The translations under genes and the position numbers were made by a program. DNA of 29,317 nucleotides from a virus: positions 1 to 29,317 of IMG/VR virus record IMGVR_UViG_3300044961_000944. The stretch is one strand, 5' to 3'. Each line of letters starts with the position of its first letter. The first letter of the stretch is position 1. The notes under the pieces were generated by a model. It was not told the origin of the DNA. It did no database searches and saw only the letters and a list, made by a program, of their open reading frames with translations. This document shows positions 15,876 to 23,873 of the stretch, piece by piece.

Positions 15876-17186
15876 TCAGGCCTCCAGGGGAATGAACTCG
15901 ATCGGCATGCGCTCGTGTTCGAGCCATTGCCCGTGCCAGGAGCCGTCGCCGTTGCGCCGCAGGTGACAGGTCGGGCGGTCCAGCCGGCTGAGGGTGAGGA
16001 TCGCGTGGCCGTCGTCGACGTTCACGTCCCAGCGGCGCTCGCACTCGGCCGCGCCTTCCCCGACTTTCCGCGCCGGCTCCAATCGCATGGGCCGCTCGTC
16101 GTGGCCGACCCGGCGGTACAGGAAGCGCCGGCCGGTCAACCCTTCGATGACCTGGTGTTCTTCGGGGGTCGGATCGGGGTTGTGCCAGAGGACGCCGTCC
16201 CAGCGCTTGCGCAGGTCGGCCACGAGGTTGAAGCACAGCTCCTCGTTGGCCAGCGAGTTGTTCCGCCGGTTGCCGCCGCCGATCTTCCACTTGTCCTGGC
16301 AGCGGTGGTTGAACATCTGCCGGCCGCGGAAGTCCCACTGGACGATGGTGTGTTGGTTCCAGCCGGGTGCCCTGGCCGGCATCGCGTAGTCGCTGCCGAG
16401 CCTGCGCCAGCCGAGGTGGAAGCACTCCTTGTCGCCGTAGACGACCCGGAACACGAAGTCCGAATGCTCGGCGTACCACAGCGCCATCCGCAGCTCGCGC
16501 CAGCAGCGAGTCTTGTTGATCAGGTACTGGCCGCTCTCGAACGCCACCTCGCTCTGCCAGCGGGCGGCGACCTCCGGGATGTCGAAGATCTCCCACACGT
16601 CGCGCTTGAGTTGCCAGCAGGCGTAGTCGGGCCAGAAGATCGCCCCCTTCTCCAGGTACTCCGGCCAGGAGAAGACCTCCGTGACATCACGGCACGGCCC
16701 GCAGTCCGCGTCGAGGAACAGAACCTCCTCGAACGGGGAGTGCAGCGTGGAGAACGGCTTCAGTTCCCAGCCGCACAGAATCCGGCAGGGGTGCTCCTTC
16801 TCGACCTCGCGGGCATCGACGCATTCGACGCCGAGCGGCTTCAGGAGTCGGCGCAGGTAGGGGTCGATCTCGCCGGTGCCGAGGTGCCAGAGCTGGATCG
16901 GCAGCGTGCAGCCGAAGTGCCGGATCAGGTTGACCCCGACCCAGACGCTGGGGAAGTACTTCAGCCCGCCGCCGGCGATGACGATGCCGCGCCCTTCCGA
17001 ATAGGCGTGCCGGGCCGGCGTCAGCGTGTCGGCGAATCGCCGCGCCATGACGCGGTGGGCCTCGTTGACGTTGGCCCACCCGGCCCAGCCCGGCGGCCAC
17101 GGGCCGGGCGGGGCGTGCTCGATGAGGTGGATCATCTCGTCCACCGTCATGTCTTGACGTGCCGAAGTTGGGCTGAGTTGCGCCAT
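15876..17186 (-). CDS. putative glycosyltransferase, alpha-mannosyltransferase (GT71)-like
   Basis: A 436-residue protein starting at the ATG at 17186 with AGGAG six bases upstream; that site overlaps the TAG of the gene before it. Residues 66-105 (GRGIVIAGGGLKYFPSVWVG, then IRHFGCTLPIQLWHLG) and 138-165 (CGWELKPFSTLHSPFEEVLF ending in L-D-A-D-C) match the layout of the MNN1/GT71-type mannosyltransferase family, in which D-x-D (Asp159-Ala-Asp161) binds the metal and nucleotide sugar. Later, FESGQYLINK and the His-rich NQHTIVQWDF complete the domain. The last about 90 residues contain a separate beta-rich tail ending HGQWLEHERMPIEFIPLEA. No signal peptide is seen. The sugar is not proven to be mannose. 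It is coupled to the Ser-Gly-rich protein upstream and the FkbM gene downstream. Confidence 0.8.
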   Translation of the reverse strand: MAQLSPTSARQDMTVDEMIHLIEHAPPGPWPPGWAGWANVNEAHRVMARRFADTLTPARHAYSEGRGIVIAGGGLKYFPSVWVGVNLIRHFGCTLPIQLWHLGTGEIDPYLRRLLKPLGVECVDAREVEKEHPCRILCGWELKPFSTLHSPFEEVLFLDADCGPCRDVTEVFSWPEYLEKGAIFWPDYACWQLKRDVWEIFDIPEVAARWQSEVAFESGQYLINKTRCWRELRMALWYAEHSDFVFRVVYGDKECFHLGWRRLGSDYAMPARAPGWNQHTIVQWDFRGRQMFNHRCQDKWKIGGGNRRNNSLANEELCFNLVADLRKRWDGVLWHNPDPTPEEHQVIEGLTGRRFLYRRVGHDERPMRLEPARKVGEGAAECERRWDVNVDDGHAILTLSRLDRPTCHLRRNGDGSWHGQWLEHERMPIEFIPLEA

Positions 17187-17195
17187 CGACCACTC

Positions 17196-18320
17196 CTACA
17201 CGTCTTCCACGGGGATCGGGACGGGACTGCCGGTGATCATGCCCGTCCCCTGGCCCGAATCGCCGCCTGAACCGGAGGCTTTCCCCGACACCCGGGCGCT
17301 GCCGGAGCCGTCGCCGGAACTTGAATCACTGCCCGACCCGCTGCCGTCGGCGGGGCCGCTGTCCGAGCCGGAACCCGAACTGCCTTCCGACGCCGATCCG
17401 GAACCCGACCCGGAGGCGGTGGGGCCGGGCACCGACCCACTTCCGGGCGTCGAGCCGCTGCCGCTGCCCGAGCCGGGGTGCGATCCCGACGCGGAGACCG
17501 ATCCCGGGCCGGAGGCGCTGCCGCTGCCCGCGCCACTCGCGCTGCCCGACCCGGCGGCGCTGCCGGACGATCCGCTCGCCCCGCTCGATCCGGGCGAGCC
17601 GCTGGCGCTGCCCGAACCGCTCTCGCCGCTCAGCGAGCCGCCCGAGCCGCTCGCGCCCGAGCTGCCTCCGCTGGAGGCGCTGCCGCCCGATCCCGACGAG
17701 CCGCTCGGGCCGGACCCTTCGCCGGAAGACCCGCTCGCGCCCGACCCGCCCGAACTCCCACCCGACGAGGCGCTCTCGCCCGAGGAACCGCTGGCCCCGG
17801 AGCCTTCCCCGGACGACCCGCTCTGGCCCGAGCTGTCTCCGGACAGACCGCTGTCGCCCGACGACCCGCTGAGACCGGAGCTCTGGCCGGACGAGCCGCT
17901 GAATCCGGAACTCTCGCCGGAGGAGCCACTCACGCCGGAGCTGTCTCCCGATGAGCCGCTTTCCCCCGATGAGCCGCTGAACCCCGAGCTGTCTCCCGAC
18001 GACCCGCTCTCGCCCGAGCCACTGGAACCGGAGGAGCCGCTCGAACCGTCCTGGCAGCACCCCAGCGCGTACACCGGCACGCCCTCCGGCGTCATGCCGA
18101 CGAAGCGCATCAGGTAGCGGCCGATGCGCGGGAACTCACAGGTCGAGTAGCCGTAGAGCGGCGTCCCACCCGCGAGGCCGAGGAAACGTGCCAACACGCG
18201 CGGCACCTTGTTCTCGAACGCGGCCGGCCCCGACCCCGAACCGGGGCAGCCCAGCGCGAACAGCGGCGTGTCGCCGGTTCGGCCCACGAAGCACGCCAGG
18301 TATCGCTGCGATGGAATCAC
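17196..18320 (-). CDS. Ser-Gly-rich fibre-like phage protein with three FVG repeats
   Basis: A 374-residue protein that starts with a GTG at 18320 overlapping the TGA of the gene before it (GTGA, 4-base overlap). The first 90 residues hold three related units: RYLACFVGRTGDTPLFALGC (6-25), RVLARFLGLAGGTPLYGYST (41-60, Cys at 61) and RYLMRFVGMTPEGVPVYALG (69-88, then Cys-Cys). Each ends near a Cys. From about residue 92 to 355 there is almost nothing but Ser and Gly (GSSGESGSSGDSSG type), with Asp/Glu/Ala/Phe sprinkled in, then the tail MITGSPVPIPVEDV. No signal peptide is visible. Its place at the end of the tail operon suggests a fibre, tip or decoration protein; the Ser-rich tract is a natural target for O-glycosylation by the enzymes encoded directly after it. 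Function is inference. Confidence 0.75.
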   Translation of the reverse strand: MIPSQRYLACFVGRTGDTPLFALGCPGSGSGPAAFENKVPRVLARFLGLAGGTPLYGYSTCEFPRIGRYLMRFVGMTPEGVPVYALGCCQDGSSGSSGSSGSGESGSSGDSSGFSGSSGESGSSGDSSGVSGSSGESSGFSGSSGQSSGLSGSSGDSGLSGDSSGQSGSSGEGSGASGSSGESASSGGSSGGSGASGSSGEGSGPSGSSGSGGSASSGGSSGASGSGGSLSGESGSGSASGSPGSSGASGSSGSAAGSGSASGAGSGSASGPGSVSASGSHPGSGSGSGSTPGSGSVPGPTASGSGSGSASEGSSGSGSDSGPADGSGSGSDSSSGDGSGSARVSGKASGSGGDSGQGTGMITGSPVPIPVEDV

Positions 18321-19000
18321 TGGTTGACGTCCACCACCTTGCACGCGAACAGCGTCTGCCACGTCTTCGTCGCCGCGTCGTAGCGCTGGACCTCGCCGGG
18401 GTAGTAGCCGTCGGCGTCGGGCACGTTGCCGGTGACGAGCACGTGCGCCTGGAGGTCGCCGTCGTCGAGGCGCACGACGGCCCAGCGTTCGATAGAGCCG
18501 CTTGGTTCGACCCACAGCACTCGCGCCGAACCGTGCGGCACGTTCCGCAGCCAACCCGTCTGGTCGAGTTCGACCGCCGCAAAGTCGTACAGTTGCGCGG
18601 GATCGACACGCAGTTTCACCGGCGTCACGCCGGCCACAACGCCCCGACCGACCGCGTTCGCCGCGAGCGGTTCGAGCAGAATCGCGAACCGCTCGCGCTT
18701 CGCCGGGTCAGTTGGCTTCACGCCGTCGAACGTGACTTTGTTCTGGAACTCTTGGAGGTTGTCCGTCGGCGTGATGACCGGCGCGTTGAGCGCGACCACG
18801 GCAAAGCGACCGAGATCCTCACCGGACGCGTTCCGCACTTTGACGATGCCCGTCTGCCGGAACGCGGCATCTTCGTCACGCTCGGTCTCGTGGAGTCGCC
18901 CCCGCGCGAACCGGGCCGCGTCGAGGAACGCGTTGTACGCCGCCGCCGGGATCTCCAGCCGCTGGCCGGGCGTTACGTTCTTGAACGGATCGCCGGGCAT
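18317..19000 (-). CDS. phage structural-type protein, unassigned
   Basis: A 227-residue protein from the ATG at 19000, ending in the TGA shared with the GTG of the next gene. It begins MPGDPFKNVTPGQRLEIPAA, with AYNAFLDAARFARGR next. The rest is beta-rich (VKVRNASGEDLGRFAVVALN, then VVAGVTPVKLRV and WAVVRLDDGDLQAHVLVTGN), with repeated Gly-bounded strands and no membrane segment or enzyme motif. That composition and its place between a tail-type protein and the Ser-Gly-rich protein suggest a structural component of the tail end. I do not recognise a named family. It starts one base after the stop of the gene before it. Confidence 0.7.
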   Translation of the reverse strand: MPGDPFKNVTPGQRLEIPAAAYNAFLDAARFARGRLHETERDEDAAFRQTGIVKVRNASGEDLGRFAVVALNAPVITPTDNLQEFQNKVTFDGVKPTDPAKRERFAILLEPLAANAVGRGVVAGVTPVKLRVDPAQLYDFAAVELDQTGWLRNVPHGSARVLWVEPSGSIERWAVVRLDDGDLQAHVLVTGNVPDADGYYPGEVQRYDAATKTWQTLFACKVVDVNQ

Positions 19001-19001
19001 G

Positions 19002-19838
19002 TCAGGCTCCGATCCCGAGGAGCGCGAAGTTGCCCGGCTCGTAAACTCGCTCGATGTAGACCGACTCCGGTTGTTTCACGAGCACTTTCTGGTCTTCCAC
19101 GTCGCCGTAGCGCACCCAGAGATACTCCCACCCCTTCTTGTTGATGTTCTGGATGTCGCCGACCTGGAGGTTGACCGCGTTCGGGCTGGCCGCGAACTGG
19201 TACGTGATCTCCCACTTCTCCAGTCCGCGACGCGAACCAGACGCGCCCAAGAACAACACCTCGCCGGCCGCGAAGCCCTTGAACGGTGCGTTGTTCACCT
19301 TCCCCGTCAGGCTGAAGACCGTCAGCTTGTAGCCGTGCGTGACGAGCGCCACCGGGATCGAATACGCTTCGGAGAAGCGGAACACCGGCACGGTGATGTC
19401 GGTCCCCTCGACCGAGTCGTTGTTGAAGCCGACTGCCCCCTTGAGATCAGGTGCGACCTTGCCCGGCTTGGTGTGCTTCGCCACCGTCTGGAGAGACTGC
19501 GTGACGTGCTGGGTGCCGCCCGACGTCTCGAACGTGTAACTCGGGCCGAGCGGCGTTTCGGGCGTGACCGGTTCGCCGCCGCCGGGCGGGGGTTCGCCGG
19601 CCAGTGGTTCCTCGCGCCCGTACCGCACCGACACGTCCCATACCCCGCCGCCCTTGTGGTCGATGTGGTAGTTCTGGAAGACCATTCCCCGGAAGATGGC
19701 CGGGATCGTCGCCTCGACCAGCGCCCGCACGTCGAGGTCACTTTCGGTGCCCAGCACGGCAAACGACAGATCGACCGACGGGCTATCCGGCCCGACCGTC
19801 GCCCCGCCGCTGTCGAACTTCTCGATGATGATCGCCAT
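19002..19838 (-). CDS. phage tail-region structural protein, unassigned
   Basis: A 278-residue protein starting at the ATG at 19838, with GAGG ten bases upstream. The N-terminus (MAIIIEKFDSGGATVGPDSP) leads into FAVLGTESDLDVRALVEATI and a segment with WDVSVRYGREEP. A Pro/Gly linker (GEPPPGGGEPVTPETPLGPS) separates this from a C-terminal half with YTFETSGGTQHVTQSLQTVA and several beta strands ending in a VQVGD-like stretch and the tail YEPGNFALLGIGA. No enzyme motif or signal peptide. Two-domain beta proteins at this position, right after the tape measure gene, are usually distal tail or baseplate components in siphophages; that is a positional guess. Twelve bases separate it from the tape measure stop. 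Confidence 0.7.
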   Translation of the reverse strand: MAIIIEKFDSGGATVGPDSPSVDLSFAVLGTESDLDVRALVEATIPAIFRGMVFQNYHIDHKGGGVWDVSVRYGREEPLAGEPPPGGGEPVTPETPLGPSYTFETSGGTQHVTQSLQTVAKHTKPGKVAPDLKGAVGFNNDSVEGTDITVPVFRFSEAYSIPVALVTHGYKLTVFSLTGKVNNAPFKGFAAGEVLFLGASGSRRGLEKWEITYQFAASPNAVNLQVGDIQNINKKGWEYLWVRYGDVEDQKVLVKQPESVYIERVYEPGNFALLGIGA

Positions 19839-19850
19839 CGGGGGAAAGCC

Positions 19851-21686
19851 TCACGCGAAGACCAGCCCGCCGTGAACGGCCGCGACCGCGATCTTCTTGA
19901 CGTTGTCGTTGATCTGATCGACCGCCTTCGCCGTGCGCTCGTTGAGCGATTCGCCGCCCAGCCCGCGCACCGCCAGCGCGTTGAACGTCCCCTGCACATC
20001 GACCTTCTTGGACAGGTCAATCACCTCGTCGAGCGAGGACATCGACCCGGACTTGGCCTTCGGCGGCACGCGCGGAGCGGCCTCGTCGCGTTTGCGTTCT
20101 GCTTCCTTCACCGCGTCGCGGAGTTCGTCGGCGGCCTTCTTCACGTCGTTCATGGCTTCGGCGGCGTCCGCGCGGCGAGCGTCGTTGGCTTCGCGCTGCC
20201 GGCGCGCCCGCTCGTCGAGGATCTGGTTCTTGATCCGGTCGCGGTTGCGGTTGATGTTCTCGTCGGAGAAGTCGAAGTTCTCGCGGAGCTTCCGGGCGAA
20301 CGTCTCGAACCCGAGTTTGTCCGCGACCCAGGCGGCGGCCTTGAAGAGCTTCTCGATGGCGAACGCGAACGTGCGGGCGATCCAGGCGGTGAAGTCCCAG
20401 AACATGAGCTTCAACCCGGCCACGACATCGTGCCAACCGTCCACGAAGATGCCCTTGAAGGCGTTCCACTTCTCGGTCCACCACAGCACCGCCTTGGCCC
20501 ACTCGAGGTTGACGGCGGCGAGCGCGATCTTGGCCGCCAGCTCCAGGTCGCCGGCCTGGATCGCGGCGACGATCCCGCCCCAGGCGGTCTTCGCCGTCTC
20601 GGCAAAGCTCATGAACCCCGCACTCAACTCGTCCGTCATCCGCGTCCCGGCGTCGGTCTGGGTGGCGAACAGATAACCCAGGCCGACCAGGGCCGCGACC
20701 ACCAGGCCGATCGGCGACAGGAGCGCCCCGAGGACGGAGCCGACGACCCCGATGACCGCGCCGAGCGCCGAGAAGACGGTGACCAGTCCGCTGATCGCGA
20801 AGCCCGCCAGACTGACGAACGCGCCGAGCGCGACGAGGGCCGCGCCGACGCCCAGGACGACCGCGACGAGCTTGGCGATCGAGACGACCAGGCCGCGGTT
20901 GCGGTCGATCCACTCGGACACGTCGCGCGAGGTGGTGATGATCCAGTTGGCCAGTTCCATGAGCGACGGCACGAGCGCCGCCCCGACGGAGAACGCGCCG
21001 CGCTTGATCACCTTCCAGAGCACGTCGAGCGTGTCGCCGAACTCCTCGGCGGCCGCCGCGTCCTCGGTCGAGATGGTCAGCCCGAGCTTGCGGGCCTTCT
21101 CCTGGAGGGCCTCGATCCCGGCCGCCCCGTCGTTCATCAGGGGCAGGAGCTTCGTCCCCGACTTGCCGAAGACGTCCATCGCCAGCGCCGCCCGCAGGGT
21201 CGGGTTCTCGACCTTGCTGAGCCGCTCGGCGAAGAGCTTGAACTGCTCGTCGGGCGCGAGCGCCTTCAGATCGGCGACTGTGAGGTTGAGTTTTCCCAGC
21301 GCATCGCGGGCCGCCTTGGAGCCGTCCGCCGCTTCGACGACGAACTTCTGCATCTTCCGCAGGCCGGCCTCGAGCGTTTCCATGTCCGCGCCCGACTGCT
21401 CGGCCGCGAACCCCAACTCCGAGAGCGCCTCGACCGAGACGCCGGTCCTCTGGCTCATGTCGATCAGGTCGCTGCCCAGGTCGGTGAAGACCTTCGCGGC
21501 CAGCACGAACGGCGCGGCGAAGGCGGCACCGACGCCGAGCAACTGCGTGCCCAAGCCCGTGATCCCCGCGCCGAACGCCTTCAACTTGGCGGCCGCGGCG
21601 GCGAGTCCGCGCGTCAGCCGGTTGTCCTTGACGAACAACTCGACGTAGGCCGCACCTGCGCGAATGCCGCCCGCCGACACCGCCAT
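19851..21686 (-). CDS. phage tail tape measure protein
   Basis: A 611-residue protein from the ATG at 21686, three bases after the stop of the frameshifted chaperone frame. The start (GAAYVELFVKDNRLTRGLAA) and MSQRTGVSVEALSELGFAAE, SGADMETLEAGLRKMQKFVV and LAMDVFGKSGTKLLPLMNDG segments match the N-terminal domain of tape measure proteins of the TP901/lambda type. Residues about 265-342 are a long hydrophobic stretch with several membrane-like helices (IAKLVAVVLGVGAALVALGA), also standard. The C-terminal third is charged and coiled-coil-like (RARRQREANDARRADAAEAM). The protein fixes tail length and enters the host membrane on injection. At 611 residues it predicts a tail at the short end for a siphophage, if length follows the usual rule. 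Confidence 0.93.
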   Translation of the reverse strand: MAVSAGGIRAGAAYVELFVKDNRLTRGLAAAAAKLKAFGAGITGLGTQLLGVGAAFAAPFVLAAKVFTDLGSDLIDMSQRTGVSVEALSELGFAAEQSGADMETLEAGLRKMQKFVVEAADGSKAARDALGKLNLTVADLKALAPDEQFKLFAERLSKVENPTLRAALAMDVFGKSGTKLLPLMNDGAAGIEALQEKARKLGLTISTEDAAAAEEFGDTLDVLWKVIKRGAFSVGAALVPSLMELANWIITTSRDVSEWIDRNRGLVVSIAKLVAVVLGVGAALVALGAFVSLAGFAISGLVTVFSALGAVIGVVGSVLGALLSPIGLVVAALVGLGYLFATQTDAGTRMTDELSAGFMSFAETAKTAWGGIVAAIQAGDLELAAKIALAAVNLEWAKAVLWWTEKWNAFKGIFVDGWHDVVAGLKLMFWDFTAWIARTFAFAIEKLFKAAAWVADKLGFETFARKLRENFDFSDENINRNRDRIKNQILDERARRQREANDARRADAAEAMNDVKKAADELRDAVKEAERKRDEAAPRVPPKAKSGSMSSLDEVIDLSKKVDVQGTFNALAVRGLGGESLNERTAKAVDQINDNVKKIAVAAVHGGLVFA

Positions 21687-21689
21687 TGC

Positions 21690-22396
21690 TCACACTCCCT
21701 TCGGCCTGTCCACGAACACTTGCTTCAGCACCGCGATGCCGACCTTCGCCGCGACCGGCTCCTTGCGCCGCAGGTGCGGGTTGAAATCGGCCGGTTGGAA
21801 CGGGCGGCTCTTCTTCGGGTCGCGGTGCGCGTTGGCGAGCAGCGCGAGCACGGCGGACGTGTGCGCCCACCGCTGGCGGCCGGCGGCTTCGGCCATCGTC
21901 AGGAGTTCGCGGAGGGTGAAGGGGCCGGGGTCGAGGCCGAGGACGCCGGCGAGTTCCCAAACGAGGCGATCAACCTGCTCGCTTCCGCCGCCGGGTCGAG
22001 GCGGTCGATCACCACCTCGGCGTGATCCAGGAGCTTGTCCCGCACCTTCCGCCCGGCCGCCAGCACCTTCGTCAGGCTGGCCCGCGTCCGGGCGTCGGGG
22101 AAAAAATCGATCAACTCCTCGACGAACGCATCCGCCGCCAGCGTGATCGCGTCGCCCGCCAGCGCGCGGCCGAACTCCTCGTCCGAAATGCTCTTTGCGT
22201 CCGCCTCGTCCTTGCACAGACAAAACAGCACGTCGGCCAGTTGCACCGGATCGGCGACGAGCGCGCCGAGCGGCTTGAAGCCGTCGTCGATGAGCTTGTA
22301 GAGGTCGACGCCGACCAGCCCGCGGACGCGCTTGATCGCTGCCACGTTGATCGTGACTGTCCACACCCGCCCGGCGTTGTCGCGGAAGCTGTGCAC
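21690..22396 (-). CDS. tail assembly chaperone, -1 frameshift (GT-type) product
   Basis: Two frames overlap here directly before the tape measure gene. The first runs from the GTG at 22396. A second frame, one base back, takes over somewhere near 21985-21956 and reads EQVDRLVWELAGVLGLDPGP, FTLRELLTMAEAAGRQRWAH and RPFQPADFNPHLRRKEP to a stop at 21690. The second frame has no ATG, GTG or TTG near the join, and a -1 shift gives exactly 235 residues. In siphophages the chaperone pair G and G-T is made this way. The position and the sequence both fit. I could not find a textbook slippery heptamer; the closest is G-TTT-GGG at 21962-21956. A sequencing or real frameshift mutation is the alternative. 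Confidence 0.75.
21899..22396 (-). CDS. tail assembly chaperone, unshifted (G-type) product
   Basis: A 165-residue protein from a GTG at 22396 with GGAGG seven bases upstream, inside the last codons of the protease gene. The sequence VWTVTINVAAIKRVRGLVGV, DLYKLIDDGFKPLGALVADP, QLADVLFCLCKDEADAKSIS and FGRALAGDAITLAADAFVEE, followed by LIDFFPDARTR, is helical and soluble and lies one gene before the tape measure protein, where the shorter chaperone is expected. The last about 20 residues (FGNSPASSASTPAPSPSANS) are low-complexity Ser/Pro, as expected if the natural reading continues in the other frame for a fraction of ribosomes. Chaperones of this kind keep the tape measure soluble during tail assembly and are absent from the virion. 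Confidence 0.85.
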   Translation of the reverse strand: MHSFRDNAGRVWTVTINVAAIKRVRGLVGVDLYKLIDDGFKPLGALVADPVQLADVLFCLCKDEADAKSISDEEFGRALAGDAITLAADAFVEELIDFFPDARTRASLTKVLAAGRKVRDKLLDHAEVVIDRLDPAAEASRLIASFGNSPASSASTPAPSPSANS

Positions 22397-22397
22397 G

Positions 22398-23405
22398 TCA
22401 CTTCCTCCGGACGAGGGGGATGTCGATCGGCCGCCAGTCCGCGTCGGCCTTCTCGGCGGCGCAGACGGGGATGGGGAGCGGCTCCCAGGCGTCGGCGTCG
22501 GTCGTCGCCGCCGGGCGCAGCCGGTTCGCCCGCTCGGCGCTGCCGCCGAACATGAGCGTCTTGCGGCCGCGCTCGGTGGTGCAGCAGACGACCGCGATCA
22601 GTTCGTCGGTGTCGGCCCGAAAGATGCCGCCGCCCGAATCGCCGGAGGAGACGCTCAGCTCCATCTGCAGTCGCCCGCCGGGCGTCTCCGGGCCGGTGAC
22701 GCGGCCGTCTTCCCGGTTGCCCGGCCGGTCGATCCCGTAGCCCATGTGCCAGACCTCGGTCCCGACCGGCGGGTTCTTCGCCGCGAGCGAGGCGAACGGC
22801 AGGTCGTCCACGGCCGCGTCGGTCACGAGCCAGGCGAGGTCCGAGTCGGCGTTCCGCGCCGCGACGGTGACCGCGAGCGTGCGGCCGTCCTTGAGGGTGA
22901 ACGTGCCCCGGCTGCCGACACCGCCGGTGCAGTGGGCGGCGGTGAGGATGTCCCACTTGCCGTCGCCGCGCTTCGGACCGATCACGGTCGCGGTGCAACC
23001 GGCGTTGCCGAAGCGGAGTTTGCCGATCGCCCGCTCGGCGTTGGCCTTACCCGGCGGCTTCGGCTCGGGCGCGGGCGGCACCTGGTTGCAGCCCTCGATC
23101 ACGACCGTGACCTGGCTCTCCTCGACGACCAGCCCGTCCCCGGTCTGCCGGATCACCAGCAACTCGATCTCGTAGGTGCCGGGGTGGGCGGCGAACTCCA
23201 GCACGCCGCGCGGCGTGGTCGCCCGCTGCACGTCCTTCGCCGGGTGGACGCGCCAGAGGATCGCGGCCTTGGGATCGACACCCTCGGCGCGCAGCCGGAC
23301 GAGGCTGTGCGGCTTGTACTTCGTCTCGCCGGCGATGCGGATCGGCTCCGCGCCGGCGGCGGGTGAGACCAGGGCGAACAGGGCGAGAGCGAACGGCAAT
23401 CGCAT
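22398..23405 (-). CDS. secreted trypsin-like serine protease in the tail operon
   Basis: A 335-residue protein from the ATG at 23405, with GAGGAG five bases upstream. Residues 1-19 (MRLPFALALFALVSPAAGA) form a signal peptide ending in an A-G-A cleavage site. Residues about 25-105 make a beta-sandwich-like domain (VRLRAEGVDPKAAILWRVHP, then FAAHPGTYEIELLVI). A Pro-rich linker (PPAPEPKPPG) leads to a trypsin-fold protease: LTAAHCTGG with His158, DSDLAWL with Asp189 (or 187), and SSGDSGGGIF with Ser257, so the triad seems complete. It would act outside the cytoplasm. It sits between the tail tube and chaperone genes, where phages normally have no such enzyme. Its stop is one base from the chaperone start, so it belongs to the late operon. 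Substrate unknown; receptor or surface-protein cleavage is a guess. Confidence 0.88.
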   Translation of the reverse strand: MRLPFALALFALVSPAAGAEPIRIAGETKYKPHSLVRLRAEGVDPKAAILWRVHPAKDVQRATTPRGVLEFAAHPGTYEIELLVIRQTGDGLVVEESQVTVVIEGCNQVPPAPEPKPPGKANAERAIGKLRFGNAGCTATVIGPKRGDGKWDILTAAHCTGGVGSRGTFTLKDGRTLAVTVAARNADSDLAWLVTDAAVDDLPFASLAAKNPPVGTEVWHMGYGIDRPGNREDGRVTGPETPGGRLQMELSVSSGDSGGGIFRADTDELIAVVCCTTERGRKTLMFGGSAERANRLRPAATTDADAWEPLPIPVCAAEKADADWRPIDIPLVRRK

Positions 23406-23422
23406 GGGAACTCCTCGGGTGA

Positions 23423-23863
23423 TCAGGCCACGGTCATCCACTCGGGCGGGTTCTCCGAGTACGTCGGCTTCACGGTCACGCTCACCGTGATCGCCTCTTC
23501 CAGTGGCTCGTTGCGGCTGAAGTTGGTGACGGCGCAGGTGGCCCGCAGTCCTTGCGAGCCGGCCGTCGCGACGTCGCCGTCCATGACCGCGAACTCGACG
23601 GCGGTGTGGTTGAGGAATGCGTCGCGGATGGCGGTGAAGTCGTCGTCCTCGGTGTCCCACACCATGTCGAACTCGATGGAGCCGTCCTTGAGCGTCGCCA
23701 CGGTCGCCCGCCAGCCGGCGTTGCCGCGCGTCGTCACGTCAGCCTCGCCGGCCTCCAAGTTGAGTGTCAGGTCCTTGACGTTCTCGACCTCGTTCCACAC
23801 CGGCGCGGCGTGGGTGCCGGTGTTGCGGAACAGCTTGGCGTCGAGTCCGAGTTTCACGCTCAT
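23423..23863 (-). CDS. phage tail tube (major tail) protein
   Basis: A 146-residue protein from the ATG at 23863, beginning MSVKLGLDAKLFRNTGTHAA. It has WNEVENVKDLTLNLEAGEAD, TTRGNAGWRATVATLKDGSI and EFDMVWDTEDDDFTAIRDAF, the order of strands and helix found in tail tube proteins of siphophages (lambda gpV and TP901-1 type). It ends EEAITVSVTVKPTYSENPPE. These stack as hexameric rings to form the tail tube through which DNA passes. Place in the operon (after tail completion genes, before chaperones and tape measure) agrees. No sheath gene lies next to it, so the tail is likely non-contractile. Confidence 0.85.
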   Translation of the reverse strand: MSVKLGLDAKLFRNTGTHAAPVWNEVENVKDLTLNLEAGEADVTTRGNAGWRATVATLKDGSIEFDMVWDTEDDDFTAIRDAFLNHTAVEFAVMDGDVATAGSQGLRATCAVTNFSRNEPLEEAITVSVTVKPTYSENPPEWMTVA

Positions 23864-23873
23864 CGGTGTCCCC

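Noticed and set aside
17233-18117. Plus-strand Pro/Leu/Glu-rich open frame (PEPLSPELSPDEPL type)
   Set aside because: Antisense to the Ser-Gly-rich gene; the Pro-rich pattern is the complement of Ser/Gly codons. The minus-strand gene has the overlapping GTGA start, coupled neighbours and non-repetitive head domain.
18426-22025. Plus-strand open frame of about 1200 codons
   Set aside because: It runs antisense through the tape measure, chaperone and neighbouring phage genes. Its translation is Arg/Val/Asp-rich with no motif, as expected from the mirror frame of GC-rich coding DNA.
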